From assembly GCA_018350325.1 (NCBI GenBank), contig JAEVLN010000004.1, positions 4,022,828 through 4,086,827 on the forward strand: a stretch of 64,000 nucleotides of DNA, in the 5' to 3' direction. A model generated the notes under the pieces. The model ran no database searches, had not been told where the DNA came from, and was given only the letters and a program-made list of their open reading frames with translations. Below, one piece after another: positions 55,501-64,000 of this stretch. Source of the stretch: Globodera rostochiensis. Lineage: Eukaryota > Nematoda > Chromadorea > Rhabditida > Heteroderidae. The first letter of the stretch is position 1. The number at the start of each line of letters is the position of its first letter. The translations under genes and the position numbers were made by a program.

Positions 55501-58500
55501 AGACCCGGATAAGAACAAAGAACAAATGGATCAATCCGTTGATTACCAGTGTCACGCCATGGGCCGCGCCGATAATCTGCTGGACCGGCTCGAACAGTTT
55601 TGGTTCAGGCGGTTGTTGAGAAGTGGACTGCTTGGGGGTGCCAATGCCACCGGTGTCCATTTGCGGCTGCTGCTGTGGCTGATGGTGCACTGCGTTGGAC
55701 GTGCTCGGAAGATTCTGTCAAAAGGGCAGTTTGCTTCAAATTTAATTTTGGCGCCGTTCACAATGCCAATGGCATTTCCTGCGCCGTTGAGAACAGTGTT
55801 CAAATTTGGCACACTGCTGTTATTGTTGTTGCCGTTGTTAATGTTATTGGCATTAATTGGAGAAACGTCGTTGGCCGCAACAAATCCGCCGTTGGCCAAA
55901 CAGTCGCTCGGCTGCACATAATTACCAAGCTTAATTGGAAGGGAAGGGACAATTAGCCGTCATTCAAGAACGGCTAACATTGCGATGGTGTCGATGGAAA
56001 ACCTCCAAATTGTCGAGAATCAGGCAGACCTATTCAAATAATGCCAACTTTTCATGCCAAAGAAAACTACCAAGTTAATTTTATCTACATTCAATAGTCC
56101 GCCAACTCCGATTTTGGACGAGAAATGGTCTTCGCCATTCAAATCGTGCAGAAACTGTAACAGAACCATCATTTCTGATGATGACAACGGCCAGTAAATC
56201 AAATAAAACCTTCAACTTTTCGGTCTCTCCGTCATGTCCGATGATCAAAATGTTTGGCAAGTCATTTACGATGGAGTAAAGATCGTAGAGGAAAGTGCCG
56301 AAAAAGGGGACTACGCGGCATTGCGGCATCCGAAGGGCGCGTTGCATCGCCTAAGGCAATCGGAAGGGGAAATTATTACTTTGCAGTTTATGCTAGCAGA
56401 ATACTTTGGGGTTGGGTTAGCCCAATTTGGTGGCTAATAACCGATTTTGATGCCGAATTCTGATTGATCAGACCCCTCCCCCTCCCCACTCCCCCGATCA
56501 CCCCCCCCTCCCACTCCCCCGATCACCCCCCCCCCCTCCCACTCCCCCGATCACCCCCCCCCCCTCCCACTACTCCCTCGATCACCCCCCCCTCCCACTC
56601 CCCCGATCACCCTCCCCCCCTCCCACTCCCCCGATCACCCCCCCCCGCTCCCTCCCCCGATCACCCCCCCCCTCCCACTCCCCCGATCACCCCCCCCCCC
56701 CCTCCCACTCCCGATCACCCCTCCCCTCCCACTCCCCCGATCACCCCCCCCCTCCCCACTCCCCCGATCCCCTCCCCTCCCACTCCCCCGATCACCCCCC
56801 CCCCCTCCCACTCCCCCGATCACCCCCCCTCCCACTCCTCCGATCACCCCTCCCCTCCCACTCCCCCGATCACCCCCCCCCTCCCTCCCCCGATCACCCT
56901 CCCCCCCTCCCACTCCCCCGATCACCCCCCCCCCCTCCCACTCCCGATCACCCCCCCCCCTCCCACTCCCCCGATCACCCTCCCCCCCTCCCACTCCCCC
57001 TCACCCCTCCCCCCTCCCACTCCCCCGATCACCCCCCCCTCCCTCCCCACTCCCCCGAACCCCCCCCCCCCCCCTCCCACTCCCCCGATCACCCTCCCCC
57101 CTCCCACTCCCCCGATCGCCCGTTCCCCGATCACCTCAATGTACGTTGGGTGCGGCGTCCAATGTGCTGCCCCCCGCCATTTTGTTGCTTATAATTGCTG
57201 CCATTAGTCGGTTGGTTCTGCTGTTTCTGGTCCGTCGATGGCACCAAAATGGCGGCAAATTCGTCAAAGCGTTGCCGTTCTTCGTGCTTCAGCGACAGCC
57301 AAAAGGGGCGCAGGCGCGGACTCTTCAACAAGCCCATCAGAATTTCGATGGCCGTTGAAGTTGCCAATGTTACAACCTTAAAGCAAAAATAAATAAATAC
57401 ATCAAAGGGGGAGGGAGGAGGGAGGGAGGGAGGGAGGGAGGGAGGGAGGGAGGGAGGGAGGGAGGGAGGGAGGGAGGGAGGGAGGGAGGGAGGGGAGGGA
57501 GGGAGGGGAGGGAGGGAGGGAGGGAGAGGGAGGGAGGGAGGGAGGGAGGGAGGGAGGGAGGGAGGGAGGGAGGGAGGGAGGGAGAGGGAGGGAGGGAGGG
57601 AGGGAGGGAGGGAGGGAGGGAGGGAGGGAGGAGGGAGGGAGGGGGAGGGAGGGAGGGAGGGAGGGAGGGAGGGAGGGAGGGAGGGAGGGAGGGAGGGAGG
57701 GGGAGGGAGGGAGGGAGGAGGGAGGGAGGGAGGGAGGGAGGGAGGGAGGGAGGGAGGGGGCGGGAGGGAGGGAGGGAGGGAGGGAGGGAGGGAGGGAGGG
57801 AGGGAGGGAGGGAGGGGGAGGGAGGGAGGGAGGGAGGGAGGGAGGGAGGGAGGGAGGGAGGGAGGAGGGAGGGAGAGGGAGGGAGGGAGGGAGGGAGGGA
57901 GGGGGGAGGGAGGGAGGGAGGGAGGGAGGGAGAGGAGGGAGGGAGGGAGGGAGGGAGGGAGGGAGGGAGGGAGGGAGGGAGGGAGGGAGGGGGAGGGGGA
58001 GGGAGGGAGGGAGGGAGGGAGGGAGGGAGGAGGGAGGGAGGGAGGGAGAGGGAGGGAGGGATGGGAGAGGGAGGGGAGGGAGGGAGGGAGGGAGGGAGGG
58101 AGGAGGGGGATGGGAGGGATGGAGGGAGGAGGGAGGGCAGTGAGGGAGGGAGGTAGGGAGGGAGAGGGAGGGAGGGAGCGAGGGAGGGAGGGAGGGAGGG
58201 ATGGAGGGAGGGAGGGAGGGAGAGGGAGGGAGTGGAGGAGGGAGGGAGGAGGGAGGGAGGTAGGGAGGGAGTGAGGGGATGAGGGAGGGAGGGAGGGAAG
58301 GGAGGGAGGGAGTGAGGGAGGGAGGGCGGGAGGGAGGGGTAGGCGGGGAGGAGGGAGGGAGGGCGGGAGGGAGGGAGGAGGGAGGGAGGGAGGGATAGGG
58401 AGGGAGGGAGGGAGGGAGGGAGTGAGGGGTGAGGGATGGAGGGAGGGGGAGGGAGGGGGGGGAATCGGATTAAGCCAATCTTCGGATATTCGAGATATTG

Positions 58501-61343
58501 CAAGAATTTCGGTCGATTGTAACCAACCAAGTGTCCACCACGCGCATAATCGCCGACAAGCAGCTTTTGCGCTCGTCGTGCGTCGGCTGGCTGATTATTA
58601 CGTGGGTAATCCAGGAGCTGACTTCGGACAGCCGCTTCACCAGATTCTTGACTGGACTTGGGTTGTCCTGCGCGCTAATGCTGGCCATATCGCAACCAAC
58701 GTAACGGACAAAATCCAGGGCACAAATGTTGTAGAACAGCTGATATTCGGTGGAGGAGAGCTGAACGGACGGGCACGGGAATGGCGGGTGATCAAACCCG
58801 CTGATCATTCCCCAATTGGTGAATCGGAATGGCAAAACCACAATGTTTTGGATATAAAGCTGTTTGTAGAATAAATTGAATTTGCAAGTCATCCGTTTAC
58901 CTGAAAGGCGACTTCCTCCGGGAAATGGAGAATGTACTGCAGACGTTCCAGCTCCAGCCTAAAAAGAGTGATCGGCTCCGCATCGCAGAGAAAGCCTCCT
59001 GCGCTGTTGCGGATGGATGAACACGTGGAGGACGAATAGGAAGTGTTGCGCGAAGAGCGGGACTGATCATAGCCAGGGGTGTTGAACTGCTCGAACAAGG
59101 ATTGGCTGGGCCGGGCCGACCGGTTGAAGATCTTGTGGACAAAAAGAGTGGAGCGGGCTTGCATGATCTCCCAAAGAGTCATCGAGATGGACTTGAGAGT
59201 GGTGTAAGAGAGTGCTTAACGGGGGAAGGGCGCTTCGTTAGGCTTGCCCCTTGCGCCACACTGACCGATCAGTTGCCATTTGCTGCCCCGAAACTCAAGC
59301 AGAAGCTTAAAAATAGTTTTATTTCAATGAATAAATGTAAATGTTGCCTGCCTGATGTTTAGATACTCCCCCGCCTACTCGCCACTGCTGCAATGTGGCG
59401 GAATGTTGCCGTCGAAGTGCCAATTTGGTGCAGCCGTCCAACAGACAAATGGTCGAACTGCTCAAACAGAGGAGACGTACAGTCTTAAACATGCGGCAGA
59501 AATTGAATATTTAAACATAAAATTCAATTTGCTAAAACCTTTCGTAATGTGTGCCCATGCAAAAGTTCCTTCACTTGGAATACTTTGCAACCGAAGGCCG
59601 GCAACTTTTTGGCCGTCTGAACTGTCCCAAATGAAAGTCTTTTTGAAAGTGCCCGCCCACCTGAATGTAAAGCCGTTTCATTGCCTGTTCATTTTCATAA
59701 AGCTGACTGTGAAAAAGCTTTCGTTTTCTTTCCTAAAAAATTTGAGAATTGTTAAGCTAACCGCCTCGCCCGGGGGTTCGATTTCCGCCCGGGGCTACCA
59801 TTTTGCCACTCTTTACGTACCCTAATTAGCTTAATCGTTCGGCGATCACCGCGGAAATCCAACGGAATGCATTGCGCCTGGACTTCGGAGGATAGCATTG
59901 GGTCCTGCTCGGACTTAGACCTGAGCAGAGAATAGAAATTCCAAAACTGAATGTTCCGTCAAGGGGAAGAAGTACATGCAGCTGAACAAAGTGAGGGAGC
60001 GACGCCTTCCCTGTTGGTCCGTTACGTCCTGTTGATGGCTGTTGGTGCGCGGGTTGGTCGACATTTTCCGGTTCGTGGCTGCCGAATCACTAAGTGCCCG
60101 CGGTGGCGTGCAGTACAAATTCTGATCAACTTCCCACGGGGTCACCATGATTTTCTGGGCGAGATCGCGAATACGTCCTGAACATGGGCATGGTCGGAAG
60201 TTGAACAAAAATCATTTCAAGACTAAGTTGGGCATGTACAGTCATCGAAACGAAAGAAAAGCTTACCGAATTGTCCCTTGAGGAGATGTCTTCGGATTGT
60301 CTGGGTCCGTTTGTTGTTGGGCCAATTCTCCTCCACACAAAGCTGGACAGCCGCCAACAGTGCCGCTTCCTCCTTCGGGCACGGCAACGACCCCGAAATT
60401 ATTTGGTCTTGGAGCTGAAACGACTTCGTTGGTGAAGGAATGTGATTTTCTCCGAATTGCTTTTGATCCAAGACGAGAAAAGTCTCGAGTTTTTGTTTTT
60501 GTCCATGGATTGGTCTCAATCCCGGCATATCTCAAGTTAGTCAAGAAATGCATCATTTTCATACTCACATCCAAATATTCGTCGTTGCTGCGCTCCTCGC
60601 ACTCCAGCTTACACTCAGCATCCGTTTCCAGTTGTCCATTGATTACGTTCAGGATATCTGCGCACCTTCATGAAAATTTGCCTAAGTACTGCTTGAATTT
60701 GAGGTCGCCAAACCAGCTTTTGACAGTCGGATGTTGGGGAGTATTCAACACCTGACACAGCACATCCGAGCAGGTCCGCAGAGTGTTCACGAAGTTGGGG
60801 TCCTTGTTCGTGTACATGCACAACAGGTTGAACAACAACTGGCGCATGCATTGGAAGTCCGGACTCATTTCAATCCCACACAACAACTGTAAGAAGGAAT
60901 CCTGAATTGCGATGAATCTGCCAAACCCCCGAGACGGGGGGGGCAAAAGGGAGCTTCCTCGTGTTTCTAACGAGATTCTCGAGTTGTGAATCTCTTCCAA
61001 TCTTAATTGAGACCCCCCCCCCCGCCCCCTCCCCCCTAAATCATTGAAAACATATTTTTATCCCCGGAAGGAGAAAAAAATGCAAAAGCATTGTAAGGCG
61101 TCCGTCCACCTCTCTTTCTGGCACACGGAGGCTGTCGCCGCTGGAGCGTGATATGGCCCGTTTTGGAAGCGGAATGCGCGTGCCGATGGTGGACGCGCGT
61201 TTGCGGAGGACGAAACTGAAGATGAACGGGCCCGAGTTGTCGGAGGCGATGGAAGTGCCGCCGGAGAAGGTGGACAGACGGAGGCCCCCGGAGGAAGAGC
61301 GTTGGGACATGCGCGAACTTGCCCGGGAACTCCATCCGCACAT
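46513..61343 (-). CDS. plc-1: Phospholipase C epsilon with RasGEF and RA domains
   Basis: One long minus-strand gene; the stop is at 46513 and the 5' end is uncertain. Reading right to left: Ser-rich exon (61080-61343), [20 protein letters not shown] (~60790-60850), then Ras[17 protein letters not shown] (59140-59182), [19 protein letters not shown] (~58680-58760), [18 protein letters not shown] (~57280-57340), [20 protein letters not shown] (~56260-56320). A PH-like piece [18 protein letters not shown] (~55300) and EF-hand-like helices with [15 protein letters not shown] and [14 protein letters not shown] (54080-54250) follow. The X domain has [16 protein letters not shown] (~51970) with its catalytic His, [10 protein letters not shown] (~51770), and [19 protein letters not shown]. 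An acidic linker (50980-51150) precedes Y ([20 protein letters not shown], ~49400), C2 (48560-49130), RA1 (48000-48260) and RA2 (46900-47280). It hydrolyses PIP2 downstream of Ras/Rap and activates Rap. Some linker exons are guesses. Confidence 0.95.
54340..54560. repeat. Intronic minisatellite TCTTTTGATCGACAGAAAGTG
   Basis: About ten copies of a 21- or 23-bp unit, with variants GATTGAC and GACACGAAAG. It lies in the plc-1 intron upstream of the exon ending in [10 protein letters not shown] (54300-54330). Short open frames on both strands are products of the repeat. Confidence 0.93.
54757..55022. repeat. Intronic minisatellite, 69-bp unit
   Basis: Copies start at CATGCCGTCGACCACC at 54758, 54827 and 54896 (period 69), then degrade into shorter units with CCAATTCATGCCAAGTC and TTTAATGCC up to about 55020. 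It lies in a plc-1 intron. Confidence 0.93.
56465..57130. repeat. C-rich minisatellite CCCCCGATCACC, about 26-bp unit
   Basis: About 25 copies of a unit made of CTCCCACTCCCCCGATCACC with a C run of 5-12. It begins just after the RasGEF C-terminal exon region and ends immediately at the next RasGEF exon (57131-57367). The + strand is almost purely C-rich. The 247-codon frame across it is an artefact of this composition. Confidence 0.95.
57405..58465. repeat. (GGGA)n array in a RasGEF intron, about 1.06 kb
   Basis: Near-perfect GGGA repeats fill the plc-1 intron between the exon ending VVDTWL (about 58520) and the exon starting [11 protein letters not shown] (about 57372). More degenerate units (GGGAT, GTAGGG, GTGAGG) appear toward 58000-58460. 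On the minus strand the translation is a long Pro-Ser-Leu-Pro run, which is not a protein. The G-rich strand is a strong candidate for G-quadruplex formation. Confidence 0.97.
59755..59805 (+). other. tRNA-like B-box segment in a plc-1 intron
   Basis: GGTTCGATTTCC, close to the polymerase III B box, lies between CGCCCGGG and CCCGGGGC and is followed by TACCA. The preceding bases GTTAAGCTAACCGCC do not complete a cloverleaf. It is best read as a decayed tRNA or SINE fragment inserted in the intron. Confidence 0.3.
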
Positions 61344-61689
61344 CGACGACTCTGCTGGGTCAAATTTCTATTCAAAAATGTTCCTTTTCTTCCGGTCATT
61401 GGATCGTAAACTGAAGCTGTCTAATTTGTAAGTGTCTCTATACCAGAGATGTAACTGAATGCCGGACTCCGGCTTTCCGGACATTTTTGGGTCCGGCATG
61501 CCGGATTCCGGACATTTTTTGGCATCTGGTTACATCCCTAGTCTATACGATTGGACTGATTGATTTGTCTTGATAAAAATAGATAGCTAATCAATCTTAG
61601 ATAAATTTCAATACGTCGTACTGTTCAGAAAATGTTTAAAAATATTTTTATATTTTTTAAAACTTTGTTACCGACCGTCGGAGGACTTT

Positions 61690-61800
61690 CGGGAACAAAT
61701 TTGTGCAGTGCTTCCCCCGCTCAGCAGCAACGGAGCGCAGTCGTCCGTACTGCCAGCCCCGCTGCCGCCCCGACTGGCACTAACAATTTCCGGTGAATTG
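61690..61800 (-). CDS. Possible additional exon upstream of plc-1 (Ser/Gly-rich)
   Basis: On the minus strand a segment reads GYFVNSPEIVSASRGG, then CAPLLLSGGSTAQICSRKSS. It is preceded by a GTTTAG acceptor near 61822 and followed by a possible GTCGGT donor. The composition is protein-like but no ATG is present. It may be a 5' exon of plc-1 or belong to the gene ending at 61927. Confidence 0.35.
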
Positions 61801-61926
61801 ACAAAGTAACCGAATTCGAACTAAACAAATCAGTCAATTTTATTGAAAACAAATTCAGTTCAGTTCAGTCAGAACAGAACAGTGTTCTAAAAATGATTTG
61901 ATTAAATCCGGGTCGATCAGATCAGT

Positions 61927-63170
61927 CTAACTACAATTTTTGTACCAACGACCAATCGACTCGTTCTTGAACATTTTTGCCTGTGAAAGCGCGGACGGGC
62001 GACGGATTTCGATGAGCGGAAGGCCGGGCAGCACCGGAGGGCTTGAGGGGCGTCGCATGTCGGCAACGCCCCCCTGCCCCATGGCCATTGACGTCGCCCC
62101 AGGGAAGCTTCCGCTGCCGCCTTCGACCGTGACCGCTGCTGCGACCAAAGCCACGCTGAGGAGCGGGCTGCGCGGGGGCGAGGCGGAGTTCACCTCCAAC
62201 TCGGGCAGATGGCTGTAGCCCACGTGGCGCGTCCGCTGCTCCCCTCCACAGCCGGCAGAGCCCGCCGTTCCCTGATTATAGGTGATCGGAATAGCATTCT
62301 GATCACGAAAAGCCAAAATTTGGATTTCGCCATGAACTCACAGCACTGTCTTGCTTCCCCGACTGTTTGTACGCCATTCGCATTGTATCTCGACGCGTCG
62401 GCGGAGCATTTTGCAATTTCTTGGTGAACTCCAGCACCGTCTCCGACCCGCTCATCGGACTCTCCGGGCTCGATTCTCGACTGCCACGGGTGTGCCGTTT
62501 GCAGGGGTCTTTTGTGGGGGATTTCAGAAAAAACAGAATTTATCAATTACCAGTGCCCATGCGGCCTCGGAAAAGATTGGTTATGTATTTAGGCAAGTGC
62601 TTCTGGACGCTGGAAGTTGTGGAGGAGTTGGTCTTCTTCGATTTGGACGAGCCGCTGCTGGTGTCCGTGCCGAGTCTTAAGCAAGAAAATGGGTTAAATT
62701 TAAAAGGCAACGAAGGAACTACGGTATTTCACACAAAAGTACTGTAATGGACAGCAGCGAATGAATCACACACCTTTTTCTGTTCCTTTCCTTCCGCAAT
62801 TCCTTCGCCCCGCTGCTGAAGCGTTTCGGGCGCGGTATTTCCACGGAGCTAAAAGGGACGGACACCAAAGAATTGATCAGACAATTCCGCGGATTGATCA
62901 GACAATGCCGCGGATTGATCAGACAATGCCGCGGATTGATCAGACAATGCCGCGGATTGATCAGACAATGCCGCGGATTGATCAGACAATGCCGCGGATT
63001 GATCAGACAATGCCGCGGATTGATCAGACAATGCCGCGGATTGATCAGACAATGCCGATCAAATAAATATTCCTTGCCTCGATCTCCGGATGTGTACGCG
63101 CTTGGACAGTCGCGAGGAGCCGCCGTGGTCAACGCGCAGAAAATGTTTGTTTTTGGTGTTCTTCGCACTG
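61927..63170 (-). CDS. Ser-rich protein exons of unknown identity (separate gene or plc-1 5' exons)
   Basis: Minus-strand exons with protein-like composition. About 62575-62680 encodes SSKSKKTNSSTTSSVQKHLP and YITNLFRGRMGTG with a GTAATT donor. About 62345-62500 encodes ESSPESPMSG and ETVLEFTKKLQNAPPTRRDT. 61927-62316 encodes a Ser/Pro/Gly-rich tail with RRPSSPPVLPGLPLIEIRRP and ends GRWYKNCS before a TAG. Farther right, KNTKNKHFLRVDHGG (63110-63160) may be another exon. I do not recognise the family. A GTACAA donor within the last codons leaves open that the TAG is skipped and the exon joins plc-1. If the TAG is used, an AATAAA on the minus strand near 61840 could end this transcript only about 100 bases before plc-1-like exons. 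Confidence 0.4.
62870..63062. repeat. Minisatellite ATTGATCAGACAATGCCGCGG, 21-bp unit, about 9 copies
   Basis: Near-identical copies from 62873 to 63058; because 21 is a multiple of three, several frames stay open on both strands. It lies between candidate minus-strand exons, so it is probably intronic. The homogeneity of the copies suggests recent expansion. Confidence 0.95.
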
Positions 63171-63225
63171 TTATGCCCATCCCTTCTGAATTTGATCACT
63201 TTTAAGATTCATCTCGTTCTTTTCA

Positions 63226-63666
63226 ATGCATCGGATTATTCAAAACTTAAATGGCATAAATATGCCGTCAATGGAAGATGTGGCTGGGCCAAAACTGCCC
63301 CCTCACTGGAAAGAACTGCCCAAGGAGCAGCTGGAATGCGCCCTTCTGCTGGAATAGGCCATCGAACCCGCCACAGCGGCACTCGCAACGGCCAAACCAC
63401 CGGATCCGATCACCCGTTTTTTTGCCACCAAACAAAGGTCCCTGGGAGACGCAAAAGCCAAATTAAAGAGAAAGGCTTATTTGTTAGTGAAACACCAGGA
63501 GAATTTGTGCATGAGAATTCGGAGCAGAAGCATTGAGTCGAGAACCAGCGAAAACTTGCACAAATGTGCCTCCAAGTTGCTGATGCACAGAAGAGTGTTG
63601 AAAATGCGTGCCACAGCCGCATTTACGGAGCAGGGCGGCGAGGGCGGAGAGCGTTTGGTCCCCTAA
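63226..63666 (+). pseudogene. Basic alpha-helical ORF interrupted by one TAG (unidentified)
   Basis: From ATG 63226 the frame encodes MHRIIQNLNGINMPSMEDVA and PPHWKELPKEQLECALLLE, then a TAG at 63355-63357. The same frame stays open for 102 more codons to TAA 63664: AIEPATAALATAKPPDPITR, KAKLKRKAYLLVKHQENLC and a His/Arg/Lys-rich helical part. The sequence after the TAG has normal protein-like composition and no low complexity. Either the TAG is removed by an undetected intron, it is read through, the gene is a pseudogene, or the start is downstream. No family was recognised. Confidence 0.4.
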
Positions 63667-64000
63667 GGGGGGAGGGGGGGGGGGGGAAGTTGAGAGACTT
63701 GGCCGAAAAGATTTCTTAAAAGCCTATTCTTTCATCTCGATATCAATCGGTCTATACGCCCTCGTCTTCTCTGAATTAAAAAAAATGGAAAACCGCCGGA
63801 GGTGCGAGCGGTAGTTTTATCGCCTGGGGCAAAGTCTTCTGCTGTTGGTGTTTCGTTGGACGATGTGGCAAATTGGAGGAGGAATTCAGCTGGCAAAAAG
63901 AGGAGGACGGCGAAAGTGTGTTGGATACGTGGCTATGAGTGGCCGGAGCAGTATCAGAAACAGACGGAACAACAGCAGAAGCAGCGGGAGAGCCGTTGAT
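63667..64000. other. Right end of window, nothing assigned
   Basis: A G tract at about 63671-63686 is followed by sequence with no recognisable protein. Short + strand frames rich in Arg, Gln and Lys reach the window edge, but I cannot tell whether they are exons. Confidence 0.4.

Noticed and set aside
56464..57207. 247-codon + strand Pro-rich ORF
   Set aside because: It arises from the C-rich minisatellite in a plc-1 intron on the opposite strand.
57370..58530. 386-codon minus-strand ORF rich in Pro, Ser and Leu
   Set aside because: It is a translation of the (GGGA)n array and has no ordinary protein sequence; flanking RasGEF exons splice across it.
59755..59805. Functional tRNA gene
   Set aside because: Only a B-box-like segment is visible; acceptor, D and anticodon arms cannot be formed.
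62719..63180. 153-codon minus-strand ORF with a CLINPRH repeat
   Set aside because: The repeat period of 21 keeps several frames open on both strands; no support for translation.

Overview
The window looks like nuclear DNA from a nematode, most likely a plant-parasitic (tylenchid, cyst-nematode-like) species. The reasons are compact genes with many short introns, best resemblances to Caenorhabditis-type gene sets (worm-specific Argonaute, PLC-epsilon, Ena/VASP, nicotinic receptor, biopterin hydroxylase), no prokaryotic features, and several introns that start with GC instead of GT. The species assignment is inference. All gene models were spliced by eye from recognisable protein blocks, so outer coordinates are firmer for conserved genes than for divergent ends.

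Region 1 (0-13.5 kb): a partial coiled-coil gene on the + strand, then five genes all on the minus strand. From right to left, in the direction of transcription, they are HIP/ST13 (Hsc70 co-chaperone), PA2G4/EBP1, a small tyrosine-rich nematode protein, ribosomal protein L38 and STRIP/FAM40 (STRIPAK complex). L38 and STRIP are only 214 bp apart. Region 2 (13.5-20.1 kb): repeat-rich spacer, then methylthioribulose-1-phosphate dehydratase (+) converging on an aromatic amino-acid hydroxylase, probably tyrosine hydroxylase (-). Region 3 (20.1-26.8 kb): minisatellite, a nicotinic acetylcholine receptor subunit (-) with a minisatellite next to one of its exons, and dispersed repeats.

Region 4 (26.8-35.5 kb): a USP-type deubiquitinase (+) and a class A GPCR (+) with a roughly 2-kb low-complexity intron. 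Region 5 (35.5-46.2 kb): repeats and a tRNA-like element, a WAGO-type Argonaute (+), a long palindromic element, RRM-like exons (+) and an Ena/VASP-like C-terminal half (+). Region 6 (46.5-64 kb): a roughly 15-kb minus-strand gene for phospholipase C epsilon (RasGEF, EF-hand-like, X, Y, C2, RA1, RA2). Several of its introns are filled with minisatellites, including a C-rich and a G-rich array that flank one RasGEF exon. Further upstream are serine-rich exons of uncertain ownership and a + strand ORF interrupted by one TAG.

Housekeeping genes (L38, PA2G4, HIP, the methionine-salvage enzyme) are mixed with neuronal and signalling genes (hydroxylase, receptor, GPCR, PLC-epsilon, Ena/VASP). I see no functional gene cluster beyond the same-strand run in region 1. 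The most unusual sequence-level features are the GC-AG introns, the nicotinic-receptor exon pair whose intron has no AG acceptor, a minisatellite that has copied a splice acceptor, and several palindromic (MITE-like) elements.
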